From: Acherontichlamydia pituitae
Lineage (GTDB): Bacteria > Chlamydiota > Chlamydiia > Chlamydiales > Rhabdochlamydiaceae
Assembly: GCA_019634675.1 (NCBI GenBank)
Contig: JAHCAX010000005.1
Span: 1 to 64,000, forward strand
Direction: 5' to 3'
Length of the DNA stretch: 64,000 bases
Positions within the stretch are counted from its first letter, which is position 1. Every line of letters begins with the position of its first letter. Position numbers and translations under genes: made by a program. Below, one piece after another: positions 51,183 to 58,758 of this stretch. Below the pieces are notes generated by a model. That model did not search any database. It was not told the origin of the DNA and saw only the letters and a program-made list of their open reading frames with translations.

Positions 51183-51338
51183 CAAGTAGGATATGAGTAC
51201 ATGGCCCTCTTAGAATTCGCTTTATGGACGTAGAAATATCAACGTCAGTTGCGATTTTTTAACTTTTCATGTATGCAAAAAATATTGTTGAAGATTAAAA
51301 CGTTTGCATCATCCCGCATGGCCTCAAAGCCCATGCGA

Positions 51339-51374
51339 AAACCACGGGCCATAAACCCGTGGTTTGTTTTTTTT
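51339..51374 (+). terminator. Intrinsic terminator downstream of pheS
   Basis: Stem AAACCACGGG (51339-51348) pairs with CCCGTGGTTT (51356-51365), followed by GTTTTTTTT. It lies 157 bases after pheS and 10 bases before the NYN reading frame, so that frame has no promoter room. 51183-51338 shows another small hairpin (CGCATGG / CCATGCG). Confidence 0.88.
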
Positions 51375-51384
51375 GCAGGTATGC

Positions 51385-52041
51385 ATGAATCTTCAGCGAG
51401 TCATCACATTTATCGATGGGTTCAACCTATATCACGCCATAGACAGGCTTAAATGAGATGAACTGAAGTGGCTTGATTTAAGAGCTCTTTCAAGGGTTTT
51501 CCTTAATTCAAAATTCGAGCAGCTTACCAATGTATTCTATTTTTCCGCTTATGCTAGTCATATCGGAAAATCTTCTCAGAACCGTCAAAAAGCTTATGTT
51601 AAGGCTTTAGAACTGACTGCTGTTAGACCAATTCTTGGACATTTCAAAGAAAAAGACCGAAAGTGTCCAGATTGTAAGTATAAATGAGTCGGCCATGAAG
51701 AAAAGGAAACTGACGTCAACATTGCATTATTCCTATTAGATTCTGCATATCAGGACCTCTTTGATCGTGCACTTGTAGTTACGAATGACTCTGATCTAGC
51801 TCCGGCCATCAGACTGACCCGGGAACGATTTCCTGAGAAGCGGATAACAACAGTAGCACCTCCCAACTACTATCATAGTAATGAGCTCATTAAAGTTTCA
51901 TCAGACAAAGCTCGGATTCGTATTGAGCACCTTGAGGCTAACCTGCTACCTCCTATTGTTACGGATGCTTCCCGTGTAATTTCGGTACATCGTCCTCATG
52001 AATATGCACCTAAAATTGAAGCTGGTTCTGTATTAGTTTGA
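51385..52041 (+). pseudogene. NYN-domain (PIN-like, LabA/DUF88) gene with in-frame TGA codons
   Basis: From ATG 51385 the frame reads VITFIDGFNLYHAIDRLK, TGA (51454-51456), then DELKWLDLRALSRVFLNS onward. It then reads KCPDCKYK, TGA (51685-51687), VGHEEKETDVNIALFLLDS, then VVTNDSDLAPAI, and ends at TGA 52039-52041. All NYN motifs survive (DGFN, ETDVNIAL, NDSDL), with no frameshift over 218 codons. NYN proteins are metal-dependent ribonuclease-like enzymes. The simplest reading is a young pseudogene, but all breaks being TGA leaves UGA readthrough or an origin in a UGA-sense organism open. A terminator sits right before the start. Confidence 0.8.
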
Positions 52042-52202
52042 TTATCAGCGCAATTGCATCCTAGAATTTTTTTGAGTAATCTAAGCGCTGGCAAATTAGA
52101 AAACATGATTTTTTTGGATTTTCTACTTCAAAATCTAGCCTTTATGGTTTTGGTCCAATAGGGACAGTTTTTCCCAGGTCTTTGCTGATTAAGTTTTTCT
52201 AG

Positions 52203-52230
52203 TTGAGAAATATGTTTTGTTTTGTATAAT
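52203..52230 (+). promoter_or_regulatory. Promoter of tRNA-Ser
   Basis: TTGAGA (52203-52208) and consensus TATAAT (52225-52230), spacer 16, lie 16 bases before the tRNA 5' end. 52042-52202 shows no gene. Confidence 0.65.
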
Positions 52231-52246
52231 TTTGACTCTTCTGTGC

Positions 52247-52334
52247 GGAAGAGTGGCAGAGTGGCCTATTGCGTCTGTCTTGAAAACAGAAGTCGGGCAA
52301 CCGACCGTGGGTTCGAATCCTACCTCTTCCGCCA
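52247..52334 (+). tRNA. tRNA-Ser (anticodon TGA)
   Basis: Class II tRNA with a long variable arm: acceptor GGAAGAG / CTCTTCC, anticodon stem-loop TCTGT-CTTGAAA-ACAGA, variable arm GTCGGGCAACCGAC, T arm with GGTTCGAATCC, and CCA encoded at 52332-52334. It reads UCA codons. tRNA-Ser genes are common integration sites, and accessory genes flank it on both sides. Confidence 0.97.
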
Positions 52335-52649
52335 ATTTCTTATCTTTAATATCCTAGTTTCTCTCTTCTTCCAACGAAAGTCTAGTTCTTGACAAGGAAA
52401 GACTGAGCGTTTGAACGAAAGAACTTCATATCGCGCAGGATCATCTTTTTTTTCATAATCATTAACTGCTAAGCTGACTTGATTTTTTTGCAGTCGAGCA
52501 AGCCGATTAAGAGCTGTATGGTGGATTGCAGCAATATGAAGTTCTGCATTATTTTTACAACTATTTCCATCTGTTTCTGGATTGTTAGGAAATGTTGACT
52601 TAAGAGTAAATGTTCTTAATCGGAAAAAAACAGTGATTTTCGTAGGCAT
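52320..52649 (-). CDS. Doubtful small open frame beside tRNA-Ser
   Basis: A 109-residue frame of unrecognised sequence (MPTKITVFFRLRTFTLKS..) ends inside the tRNA 3' end. It has a weak AAAGG ribosome site. It may be a remnant of an inserted element or chance. Apart from this, 52335-52859 shows no gene; 52650-52859 probably holds the promoter of the next gene. Confidence 0.25.
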   Translation of the reverse strand: MPTKITVFFRLRTFTLKSTFPNNPETDGNSCKNNAELHIAAIHHTALNRLARLQKNQVSLAVNDYEKKDDPARYEVLSFKRSVFPCQELDFRWKKRETRILKIRNWRKR

Positions 52650-52859
52650 ATAGAATATACTGCCTTTGCGTTAAGAAAGGGTGAATAAAGCGCACTTGCG
52701 CTGAATCAGGTGTCAGCGATCAACTGCTTAAGTTTTTCTTGTAACTGAGCTAATGATGTTAACTAATGAAGCATTGACTACCTGCTTTCTCTGGCTTAAG
52801 AACGTGTTGAAAGAGATTTATTATACATCTGTATATATATTTGATGAAGAGAAATTTTT

Positions 52860-53525
52860 ATGGATCCTAAAAAGTTAGGGAAAAAAATTAAATTAGCCAG
52901 AGTAGAAAACGATCTGACGCAGGCGCAACTCGCTGAAGCAATCAATGCCAAACAGAAGAGCATATCTAACTACGAGAATGGAATGGCTCTCCCAACATTG
53001 GATACTCTTGAAAAGATTGTAAAAAGACTGAATAAATCATTTGCACATTTCCTTGATGAGGCACCTTATTTAGAAGATCGCCCGAAGTTATTCATGAAAA
53101 AAATAAAGGTATATCTAGATTCTGGAGCTTCTCTCCCTAAAGATCTTGAAGCAGTTTGTGAGTGTTATCAGTTTCCTTATGATTCCGCTCATCGGCCCAA
53201 AAAAAATCCTCCAATGTTAACATCGCCATGCGAGCTAAGCTGGGATGAAGCTCATTGTTTATGGGAAGAATCTGCTTTTACATGGAATGATTCAGCTGAT
53301 ACCGTTTCGGATAAAATCAAGCAGCTAATAGGTAAAGAAAACAAAGAAGACTATAAGCACTTATGTTCAGCTTTAAGAATGAATTGCCGCATTTTTTTAA
53401 CATCAGACAAATCTCATATTTGGAATGCCCGTCTTGAAATTGAAGCAAACTATGGTATTAGAATTTTTCACATGCCATTCGAAATTAGTAATTTGTTAGG
53501 GTTTGTTAAGACCCTATTGAATTAG
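52860..53525 (+). CDS. XRE-family regulator with C-terminal PIN-like domain
   Basis: The 221-residue protein has an N-terminal XRE helix-turn-helix (6-60): KLGKKIKLARVENDLTQAQL, then KQKSISNYENG. The middle is Pro/acid-rich. The C-terminus (~155-221) has YKHLCSALRMNCRIFLTSDK and GIRIFHMPFEI, which resembles the end of PIN nucleases (acidic-x-HL..AL..FLTxD). The fusion suggests a toxin-antitoxin-like or defence regulator. Only a partial PIN is visible, so activity is doubtful. The gene is AT-rich compared with its neighbours, and close to tRNA-Ser, so transfer is plausible. Confidence 0.7.
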   Translation: MDPKKLGKKIKLARVENDLTQAQLAEAINAKQKSISNYENGMALPTLDTLEKIVKRLNKSFAHFLDEAPYLEDRPKLFMKKIKVYLDSGASLPKDLEAVCECYQFPYDSAHRPKKNPPMLTSPCELSWDEAHCLWEESAFTWNDSADTVSDKIKQLIGKENKEDYKHLCSALRMNCRIFLTSDKSHIWNARLEIEANYGIRIFHMPFEISNLLGFVKTLLN

Positions 53526-53651
53526 ATTTCTAGTAAAGATTCATTTTTATGAAGGCCTCCTTAAGATTACATCTCGACTGCAAACTTTGGTTTGAGCAAA
53601 CTTAAGCTTTTCCATTTAACTAAAACATCACTTTAAACAACGCCTTGTTCT

Positions 53652-54596
53652 ATGAAACAGATCGAAGTTGTTCCCTACAATTCAGAATGGCCTGTGATGT
53701 TTGAGAAGGAAAGCTCGACAATCCAAGCTGCGCTTGGAGATCAATTGATCGCTATCCACCATATCGGGTCGACCTCTGTCCCAGGACTTGCAGCGAAGCC
53801 GAAGATCGATATGATCGTTGTTGTGAAAGATCCTCTGCAAACGATAGCCAAGCTCGAGGCGATCGGCTACCAATATAGAGGCGAGTACAACATTCCGCTG
53901 CATTATGGTTTTAGCAAGAGGGGAGACGTTGACGCCAACCTCCATGTCTATGAAGAAGGGCATCCGGAAATCGAACTGAACCTGTTGTTTCGGGATTATT
54001 TGCGTAACAACCCTGCAGCGCGCGATGCTTATGCTGCGCTAAAGATACGCCTCTTGGAAGATAAGACCTCGCATCAGAAGGAAAACGGCGCCTTTACCCT
54101 CTATACCTTAAGGAAGGGGGACTTTATCCGCGATGTGCTCAAAAAAGCGGGCTTTAACCGTATCCGCGTGTTAAAGTGCAATGATGAGACGGAATGGAAT
54201 GCGGCCAAGCGGTTGCGCCAGTTTTATTTGTCCGATAGAGGAATGGAAACGGATCCTTTCACAGGGACGTTTAACCATCAAGAGCACGAGCACCTGGTAT
54301 TGTACCGAGGGACAAAGATCATCGGTTATGCCCATCTTCAGTTATGGCCGGGGGATCGCGCGATGCTTCGGATGATGCAGATTGAAGAGGGGGAAAGGGG
54401 GCTTGGCTACGGCGGACAATTTTTGGAGTTCATCGAAAAATGGCTTAAGGTCAGGGGTTATCGGAGCATCCAGGTGGAGTCGTGTTCTAGGGCTTATCCT
54501 TTTTATCAAGAGCATCAATTTATCCCGATGGCGTTGAACGATCCGGAAGGGACTCCTAGCACGCCTGGCGAGATGCCGATGGGGAAACAATTATGA
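53652..54596 (+). CDS. GrpB (UPF0157) nucleotidyltransferase-fold and GNAT acetyltransferase fusion
   Basis: The 314-residue protein has two parts. Residues 1-165 are a GrpB/UPF0157 domain (HIGSTSVPGLAAKPKIDM, HVYEEGHPEIELNLLFRDYL). Residues ~175-314 are a GNAT fold (HLVLYRGTKIIGYAHLQLWP, acetyl-CoA loop EEGERGLGYGGQFLEF). GrpB domains are a poorly characterised nucleotidyltransferase-like family. The fusion suggests modification of a small molecule or antibiotic-like compound, but the substrate is unknown. It overlaps the next GNAT gene by ATGA and begins a three-gene operon. Confidence 0.85.
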   Translation: MKQIEVVPYNSEWPVMFEKESSTIQAALGDQLIAIHHIGSTSVPGLAAKPKIDMIVVVKDPLQTIAKLEAIGYQYRGEYNIPLHYGFSKRGDVDANLHVYEEGHPEIELNLLFRDYLRNNPAARDAYAALKIRLLEDKTSHQKENGAFTLYTLRKGDFIRDVLKKAGFNRIRVLKCNDETEWNAAKRLRQFYLSDRGMETDPFTGTFNHQEHEHLVLYRGTKIIGYAHLQLWPGDRAMLRMMQIEEGERGLGYGGQFLEFIEKWLKVRGYRSIQVESCSRAYPFYQEHQFIPMALNDPEGTPSTPGEMPMGKQL

Positions 54597-55006
54597 AGAT
54601 CAAACAGGGGCCGCTTGCTCCCGAGCTCAAGCAGCGGATTTTCGCAGCGTTTGCCAAGCACGCTGTCCAATCGACGGGAATGAACGGGCTGTCGGAAGAG
54701 CCCGTGGCGTTTGAGATGGTCGAAGTGGACGCTGTGCTCGGCTGTGTCGTCGTCCAATATTTTTGGGGGCAGCTTCATATCAAGTATCTCTATGTCGAGG
54801 AAGACTGTAGGGGACTAGGATATGCAACGTCTCTGATGCAGCGCGCATTGGAATATGGGAAACAGCGCGGCTGCCGTTTTGCTTTTGTAGAGACGATGAG
54901 CTTCCAAGCGCCTGAGTTTTATCAAAAATTGGGGTTCAGCATCGATTTCAAACGGGATGGGTTTGATGCAGGGACCAGCTTTTACTATTTGAGGAAAATA
55001 CTATGA
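54593..55006 (+). CDS. GNAT family N-acetyltransferase
   Basis: The 137-residue protein has the GNAT signatures LHIKYLYVEEDCRGLGYATSL (strand 4 and the acetyl-CoA loop, R-x-x-G-x-A type) and FYQKLGFSIDFKRDG near the end. It is short and single-domain. The acceptor substrate is unknown. It overlaps both neighbours by 4 bases (ATGA), so the three genes are translated together. Confidence 0.88.
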   Translation: MKIKQGPLAPELKQRIFAAFAKHAVQSTGMNGLSEEPVAFEMVEVDAVLGCVVVQYFWGQLHIKYLYVEEDCRGLGYATSLMQRALEYGKQRGCRFAFVETMSFQAPEFYQKLGFSIDFKRDGFDAGTSFYYLRKIL

Positions 55007-56031
55007 ACCGATCTTTTGCCAGTGATAATTTTGCTCCTGTCCACCCGCGCATCATGCAGGCGATCATCGACTGCAATGAAGGGCACCAGAGGGCGTATGG
55101 CGCCGATGAGATGACCCAGGAGGCCGTCCGTCTATTCCAAGAGCAGTTTGGCAAGGACTGCGATGTCTATTTCGTCTTTAATGGGACTGCTGCCAATGTG
55201 CTCGGGCTTAAAACGATCGCCCATTCCCATCAGACGGTCTTTTGCTCTAATGTGGCCCATATCAATGTAGACGAATGCGGCGCTCCTGAGAAGTACACCG
55301 GCTGCAAATTGATCGTTCTTCCAGAGCAAAATGGTAAGATCTCGATCGAACATATCCGTCCCTACCTTGTGGACAGGGGAGTGCAGCACCGCTCGCAGCC
55401 GAAAGTGGTCTCGATCACTCAGGCGACCGAGCTGGGAACCCTCTATGCTCCTGAAGAGATCAGGGCGATCGCTGATTTTGCCCATGCCAACGGAATGCTG
55501 CTGCACATGGACGGCGCACGGATCGGCAATGCGGCGGCAGCGCTTAAAATGCCTCTGCGCGCACTGACTAGGGACTTAGGAGTAGATGTCCTTTCCTTCG
55601 GCGGGACAAAGAATGGGATGATGTTCGGCGAAGCTGTGATCTTTTTCGATAGGTCATTGTCCAAGGAGTTTCCCTACATCCGCAAGCAGGGGATGCAGCT
55701 GGCATCGAAGATGCGCTACCTCTCTGCGCAATTTGTCGCGCTGCTGTCCGATGGGCTTTGGTTGAAGAACGCCTCCCATGCCAATGCGATGGCCCAGCTG
55801 CTCTACCGACGGGTCCAAAAGGAGCTTCCCGATATTCCTTTGACCCGCCAAGTTGAAGCGAACGCCGTCTTTGCTCTGCTGCCAAAAGAAACCATCCCTG
55901 CATTGCAGGAGCACACCTTCTTTTGGGTGTGGGACGATGCAAAAGGGGAAGTCCGGTGGATGACCTCATGGGACACCCAGCCGGAAGATATCGAGCAGTT
56001 CATTGCTGTTGTGAAACAGCACGTTATATAA
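55003..56031 (+). CDS. ltaE: Low-specificity threonine aldolase (PLP enzyme)
   Basis: The enzyme splits threonine/allo-threonine to glycine and acetaldehyde, or acts as a related beta-eliminating lyase. The 342-residue protein has the fold-type I PLP layout. Its motifs are FVFNGTAANVLGL (cofactor cradle), AHINVDECGAPEKYTG, HMDGARIGNAAAAL (Asp contacting the PLP ring) and the Schiff-base Lys K203 in SFGGTKNGMM. It is third in the operon after the two GNAT genes. Confidence 0.9.
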   Translation: MNRSFASDNFAPVHPRIMQAIIDCNEGHQRAYGADEMTQEAVRLFQEQFGKDCDVYFVFNGTAANVLGLKTIAHSHQTVFCSNVAHINVDECGAPEKYTGCKLIVLPEQNGKISIEHIRPYLVDRGVQHRSQPKVVSITQATELGTLYAPEEIRAIADFAHANGMLLHMDGARIGNAAAALKMPLRALTRDLGVDVLSFGGTKNGMMFGEAVIFFDRSLSKEFPYIRKQGMQLASKMRYLSAQFVALLSDGLWLKNASHANAMAQLLYRRVQKELPDIPLTRQVEANAVFALLPKETIPALQEHTFFWVWDDAKGEVRWMTSWDTQPEDIEQFIAVVKQHVI

Positions 56032-56088
56032 AGAGCAGGCCCGCGGATGGCCTCATGGGCCACTCAGCCGGAAGATAATGATGCCGCT
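55953..56088. repeat. Duplicated ltaE 3' end forming a hairpin
   Basis: 55953-55990 (coding) and 56041-56077 (after the stop) are direct repeats, ~86% identical (GATGACCTCATGGGACACCC against GATGGCCTCATGGGCCACTC, then AGCCGGAAGATA). The second copy lies between AAGAGC (56031-56036) and GCTCTTTT (56085-56092), giving a terminator-like hairpin between convergent ltaE and the F-box/WD40 gene. Confidence 0.7.
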
Positions 56089-56091
56089 CTT

Positions 56092-57399
56092 TTAAAGTGT
56101 TGCCGAGTTGTTATTCTGATTCCCCCTGTTGGTCATTTTACTGGAAGGAGTGAAATCCCAGATGTTGATCGTATGATCATCTGAACCAGAAATGAGCATT
56201 CCATTTTGTATGCACAAGCACTTAATAAAGCTTTGATGGCCAGTCAAGCTATGCAGCTCTTTTCCGCTTGCAATGTCCCAGATTTTGACTGTGGAATCGG
56301 AGGAACCGGAAAAAAGCAGCCCACCTTCTACTTTTAGGCACTTGATATTAGCTTCGTGGCCGGTCAAGCTATGGAGTTCTTTTCCGCTTTCCAAGTCCCA
56401 GATTTTGATTGTTTTATCCCACGAACCTGAAAAGAGCAGCCCGTCTTTTATACATAAGCAGGTGATCCGGCTTTGATGGCCGTTCAAGCTATGGATCAAT
56501 TTACCGCTGCTTAAGTCCCAGACTTTGATGGATTTATCCCATGAACCAGAAATGATCTTCCCATCTTTTACCTCTAGGCAATGGAGAGAGTCTTGATTAC
56601 TATTCAAAGTTAGTAGCTCTTCGGCGTTTTCCAAGTTCCAGATTTTGATCGTATGATCATATGATCCGGAAATGAACATCCCATTTAAAGCTTTTAGGCA
56701 TATGACTCCTTCTTGATGAGCCTTCAAGCTATGGAGCTGATTCCCGCTTTCAAGGCTCCAGATTTTGATCACTCCATCACTGGAACCAGAAACGACCTTC
56801 TTTCCTATTACCTCAAGGGAAAAGATATTGCTTTGATGGCCAGTCATGTTATGGAGTACATTCCCGCTTGCCAGGTCCCAGATTTTGATCGTATTGTCCC
56901 ATGAATCGGAAATAAGCATCCCGTCTTGGATGCTTAAGCATGTGCCGGAGCTTTGATGGTTATTTAAGCTTTTGAGCAGCTTCCCGCTTGGCAGGTCCCA
57001 GATTTTGATCGTATTGTCCGATGAACCGGAAACAAGCAACCCGTCTTGCGCCTTTAAGCATGTGACAGGGGCTTGATGGCCGGCGCAAGTACGTTTTTCA
57101 TAGTTTCCTTCCCTCATATTGTTATCAATGGTCTTTAAGTTTTGATAAAGGATCATTGCCGATTGATCTAGCCGTCTATTTTGAAAGGAGGTAGGAAAGT
57201 GAAATTGTAAAAGGATTTTCCATAGGGGAAACTGGTTGTTAAAGATGACCGTGAAATAATGCTTGTTGACAGATGACAGGTTGCGGACGTCGCTTAACTT
57301 ATTGATGAACTTTGTGAACTCAAAAATAATGTCCTTAGGTAATTGGTTAACAATTTCTGTTATGTTTGTTCGATTGTTGATTATTCCTGTAATTGTCAT
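56092..57399 (-). CDS. F-box and WD40 repeat protein (copy 1)
   Basis: The 435-residue protein has an N-terminal F-box at ~20-65 (LPKDIIFEFTKFINKLSD, NLSSVNKHYF, PLWKILL). It is followed by eight WD40 repeats of 40 residues each, with the pattern GLLVSGSSDNTIKIWDL. F-box plus an eight-bladed propeller is the architecture of eukaryotic Fbw7/Cdc4 substrate receptors of SCF ubiquitin ligases. Bacterial F-box proteins are generally translocated effectors that recruit host Skp1. ATG 57399 with GAGGA upstream is chosen; a longer frame runs back into the next gene. Function and secretion are inferred. Confidence 0.8.
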   Translation of the reverse strand: MTITGIINNRTNITEIVNQLPKDIIFEFTKFINKLSDVRNLSSVNKHYFTVIFNNQFPLWKILLQFHFPTSFQNRRLDQSAMILYQNLKTIDNNMREGNYEKRTCAGHQAPVTCLKAQDGLLVSGSSDNTIKIWDLPSGKLLKSLNNHQSSGTCLSIQDGMLISDSWDNTIKIWDLASGNVLHNMTGHQSNIFSLEVIGKKVVSGSSDGVIKIWSLESGNQLHSLKAHQEGVICLKALNGMFISGSYDHTIKIWNLENAEELLTLNSNQDSLHCLEVKDGKIISGSWDKSIKVWDLSSGKLIHSLNGHQSRITCLCIKDGLLFSGSWDKTIKIWDLESGKELHSLTGHEANIKCLKVEGGLLFSGSSDSTVKIWDIASGKELHSLTGHQSFIKCLCIQNGMLISGSDDHTINIWDFTPSSKMTNRGNQNNNSATL

Positions 57400-57442
57400 G
57401 GTTTCCTCATTATTTGTGTTATAATTATTTATTTGATAGTGA

Positions 57443-58723
57443 TCATTTTTTATCAGAGATTTTAGAACAGGTGGTAAAATCCCAGATTTTGATCGTTTCG
57501 TCCTCTGAGCTAGAAAAGAGCATCCCATCCTTTATCTCTAAGCATGTGACAGCGTCTTGATGGCCGGTTAAGGTGTAGAGCTCTTGACCGGTTGCAAGGT
57601 CCCAGATTTTGATGGTGTGGTCGGTTGAACCTGAAATGAGCATCCCATCTTTTACTTTTAAGCAATTGATAGGGCTTTGATGGCCGGTTAAGGTATAGAG
57701 CTCATTTCCATTTGAGAGGTCCCAGATCTTGATTGTTTGATCATCTGAACCAGAAATGAGCATCCGATCTTTTACTTCGAGGCATTTGATAAAGTCTTCA
57801 TGGCCGGTTAAGGTATAGAGCTCATTGCCGTTTTCCAGGTCCCAGATTTTGATGGTGTGGTCGGTTGAACCAGAAATGAGCATCCCATCATTTACTGTTA
57901 AGCAATTGATCCAGCCTTCATGGCTGTCCAGGCTATGGAGTGCTTTACCGCTTGCCAGGTCCCAGATCTTGATTGTTTCATCAGCTGAGCCTGAAATGAG
58001 CATCCTATCTTTTACGCATAAGCTAGTGATACGGCCTTGATGACCGCTTAAACTCTGGAGTTCTTGACCGTTTTCGAGGTCCCAGATTTTTATCGTCTCA
58101 TCAGCAGAACCCGAAATGAGCAGCCGATCTTTAACGGTTAAACAAGTGATCCAGGCTTGATGGCCGCTTAAGCTATGGAGCAATTTACCGCTAGCAATGT
58201 CCCAGATCTTGATCGTTCCATCTATTGAACCGGAAGCGAGCATGCTATCTTGCACGCATAAGCAATGGATAGAGTCTTGATGGCCGGTCAAGTTATGGAG
58301 CTTTTGACCGCTGGCAATGTCCCAGATCTTGATCGTTTCATCCCAGGAACCTGAAATCAGCATTCCATCTTTTACACTAATGCAGTTAATCGCGTCCTGA
58401 TGGCCGCTGCAAGTCCGTGTTTGATACGTTCCCATCCTCATATTATCATCTATCGTCTTTAAGTGTTGATAAAGAGCAAGCGGCGGTTGATGGGAAGGAT
58501 TCCTGTAAAAAAAGGAGGCAAAATGGGACTTTAAAAGGATGTGCCACATTGGAAACATGTCATTAAAAATGACCTGAAAATAATGCTTGCTTACCGATGA
58601 CAGGTTACGGATATCGCTTAACTTATTTATGAATTTAGTGAACTCATAAATGACTTCTGCAGGAGGATGGTTAACAATTGCGGTTATATTTTGATGGTTA
58701 TTGCTTATTAGTGAAACTGTCAT
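57443..58723 (-). CDS. F-box and WD40 repeat protein (copy 2)
   Basis: This is the 426-residue paralogue of its neighbours. The F-box is at ~19-66 (PPAEVIYEFTKFINKLSD, NLSSVSKHYF, PMWHILL). Then come eight 40-residue WD40 repeats, highly regular (GMLISGSTDHTIKIWDL), with strong repeat-to-repeat identity at DNA level (120-bp period). Regular repeats suggest recent expansion or gene conversion. GGGG precedes ATG 58723. It is separated by 43 and 35 bases from the flanking copies, so all three may share a transcript starting upstream of 60039. Confidence 0.8.
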   Translation of the reverse strand: MTVSLISNNHQNITAIVNHPPAEVIYEFTKFINKLSDIRNLSSVSKHYFQVIFNDMFPMWHILLKSHFASFFYRNPSHQPPLALYQHLKTIDDNMRMGTYQTRTCSGHQDAINCISVKDGMLISGSWDETIKIWDIASGQKLHNLTGHQDSIHCLCVQDSMLASGSIDGTIKIWDIASGKLLHSLSGHQAWITCLTVKDRLLISGSADETIKIWDLENGQELQSLSGHQGRITSLCVKDRMLISGSADETIKIWDLASGKALHSLDSHEGWINCLTVNDGMLISGSTDHTIKIWDLENGNELYTLTGHEDFIKCLEVKDRMLISGSDDQTIKIWDLSNGNELYTLTGHQSPINCLKVKDGMLISGSTDHTIKIWDLATGQELYTLTGHQDAVTCLEIKDGMLFSSSEDETIKIWDFTTCSKISDKK

Positions 58724-58758
58724 AAAACCCCATTTTATTTAATTTTGATATGTTATTT

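Noticed and set aside
51385..52041. Claim of UGA reassignment
   Set aside because: Other genes in the window end normally at TGA (for example folC's upstream PHP gene and ybbR), so the organism uses TGA as stop; at most the gene was imported or is a pseudogene.
52320..52649. Real gene beside tRNA-Ser
   Set aside because: It ends inside the tRNA, is unrecognised and has a weak start; kept only as a low-confidence entry.
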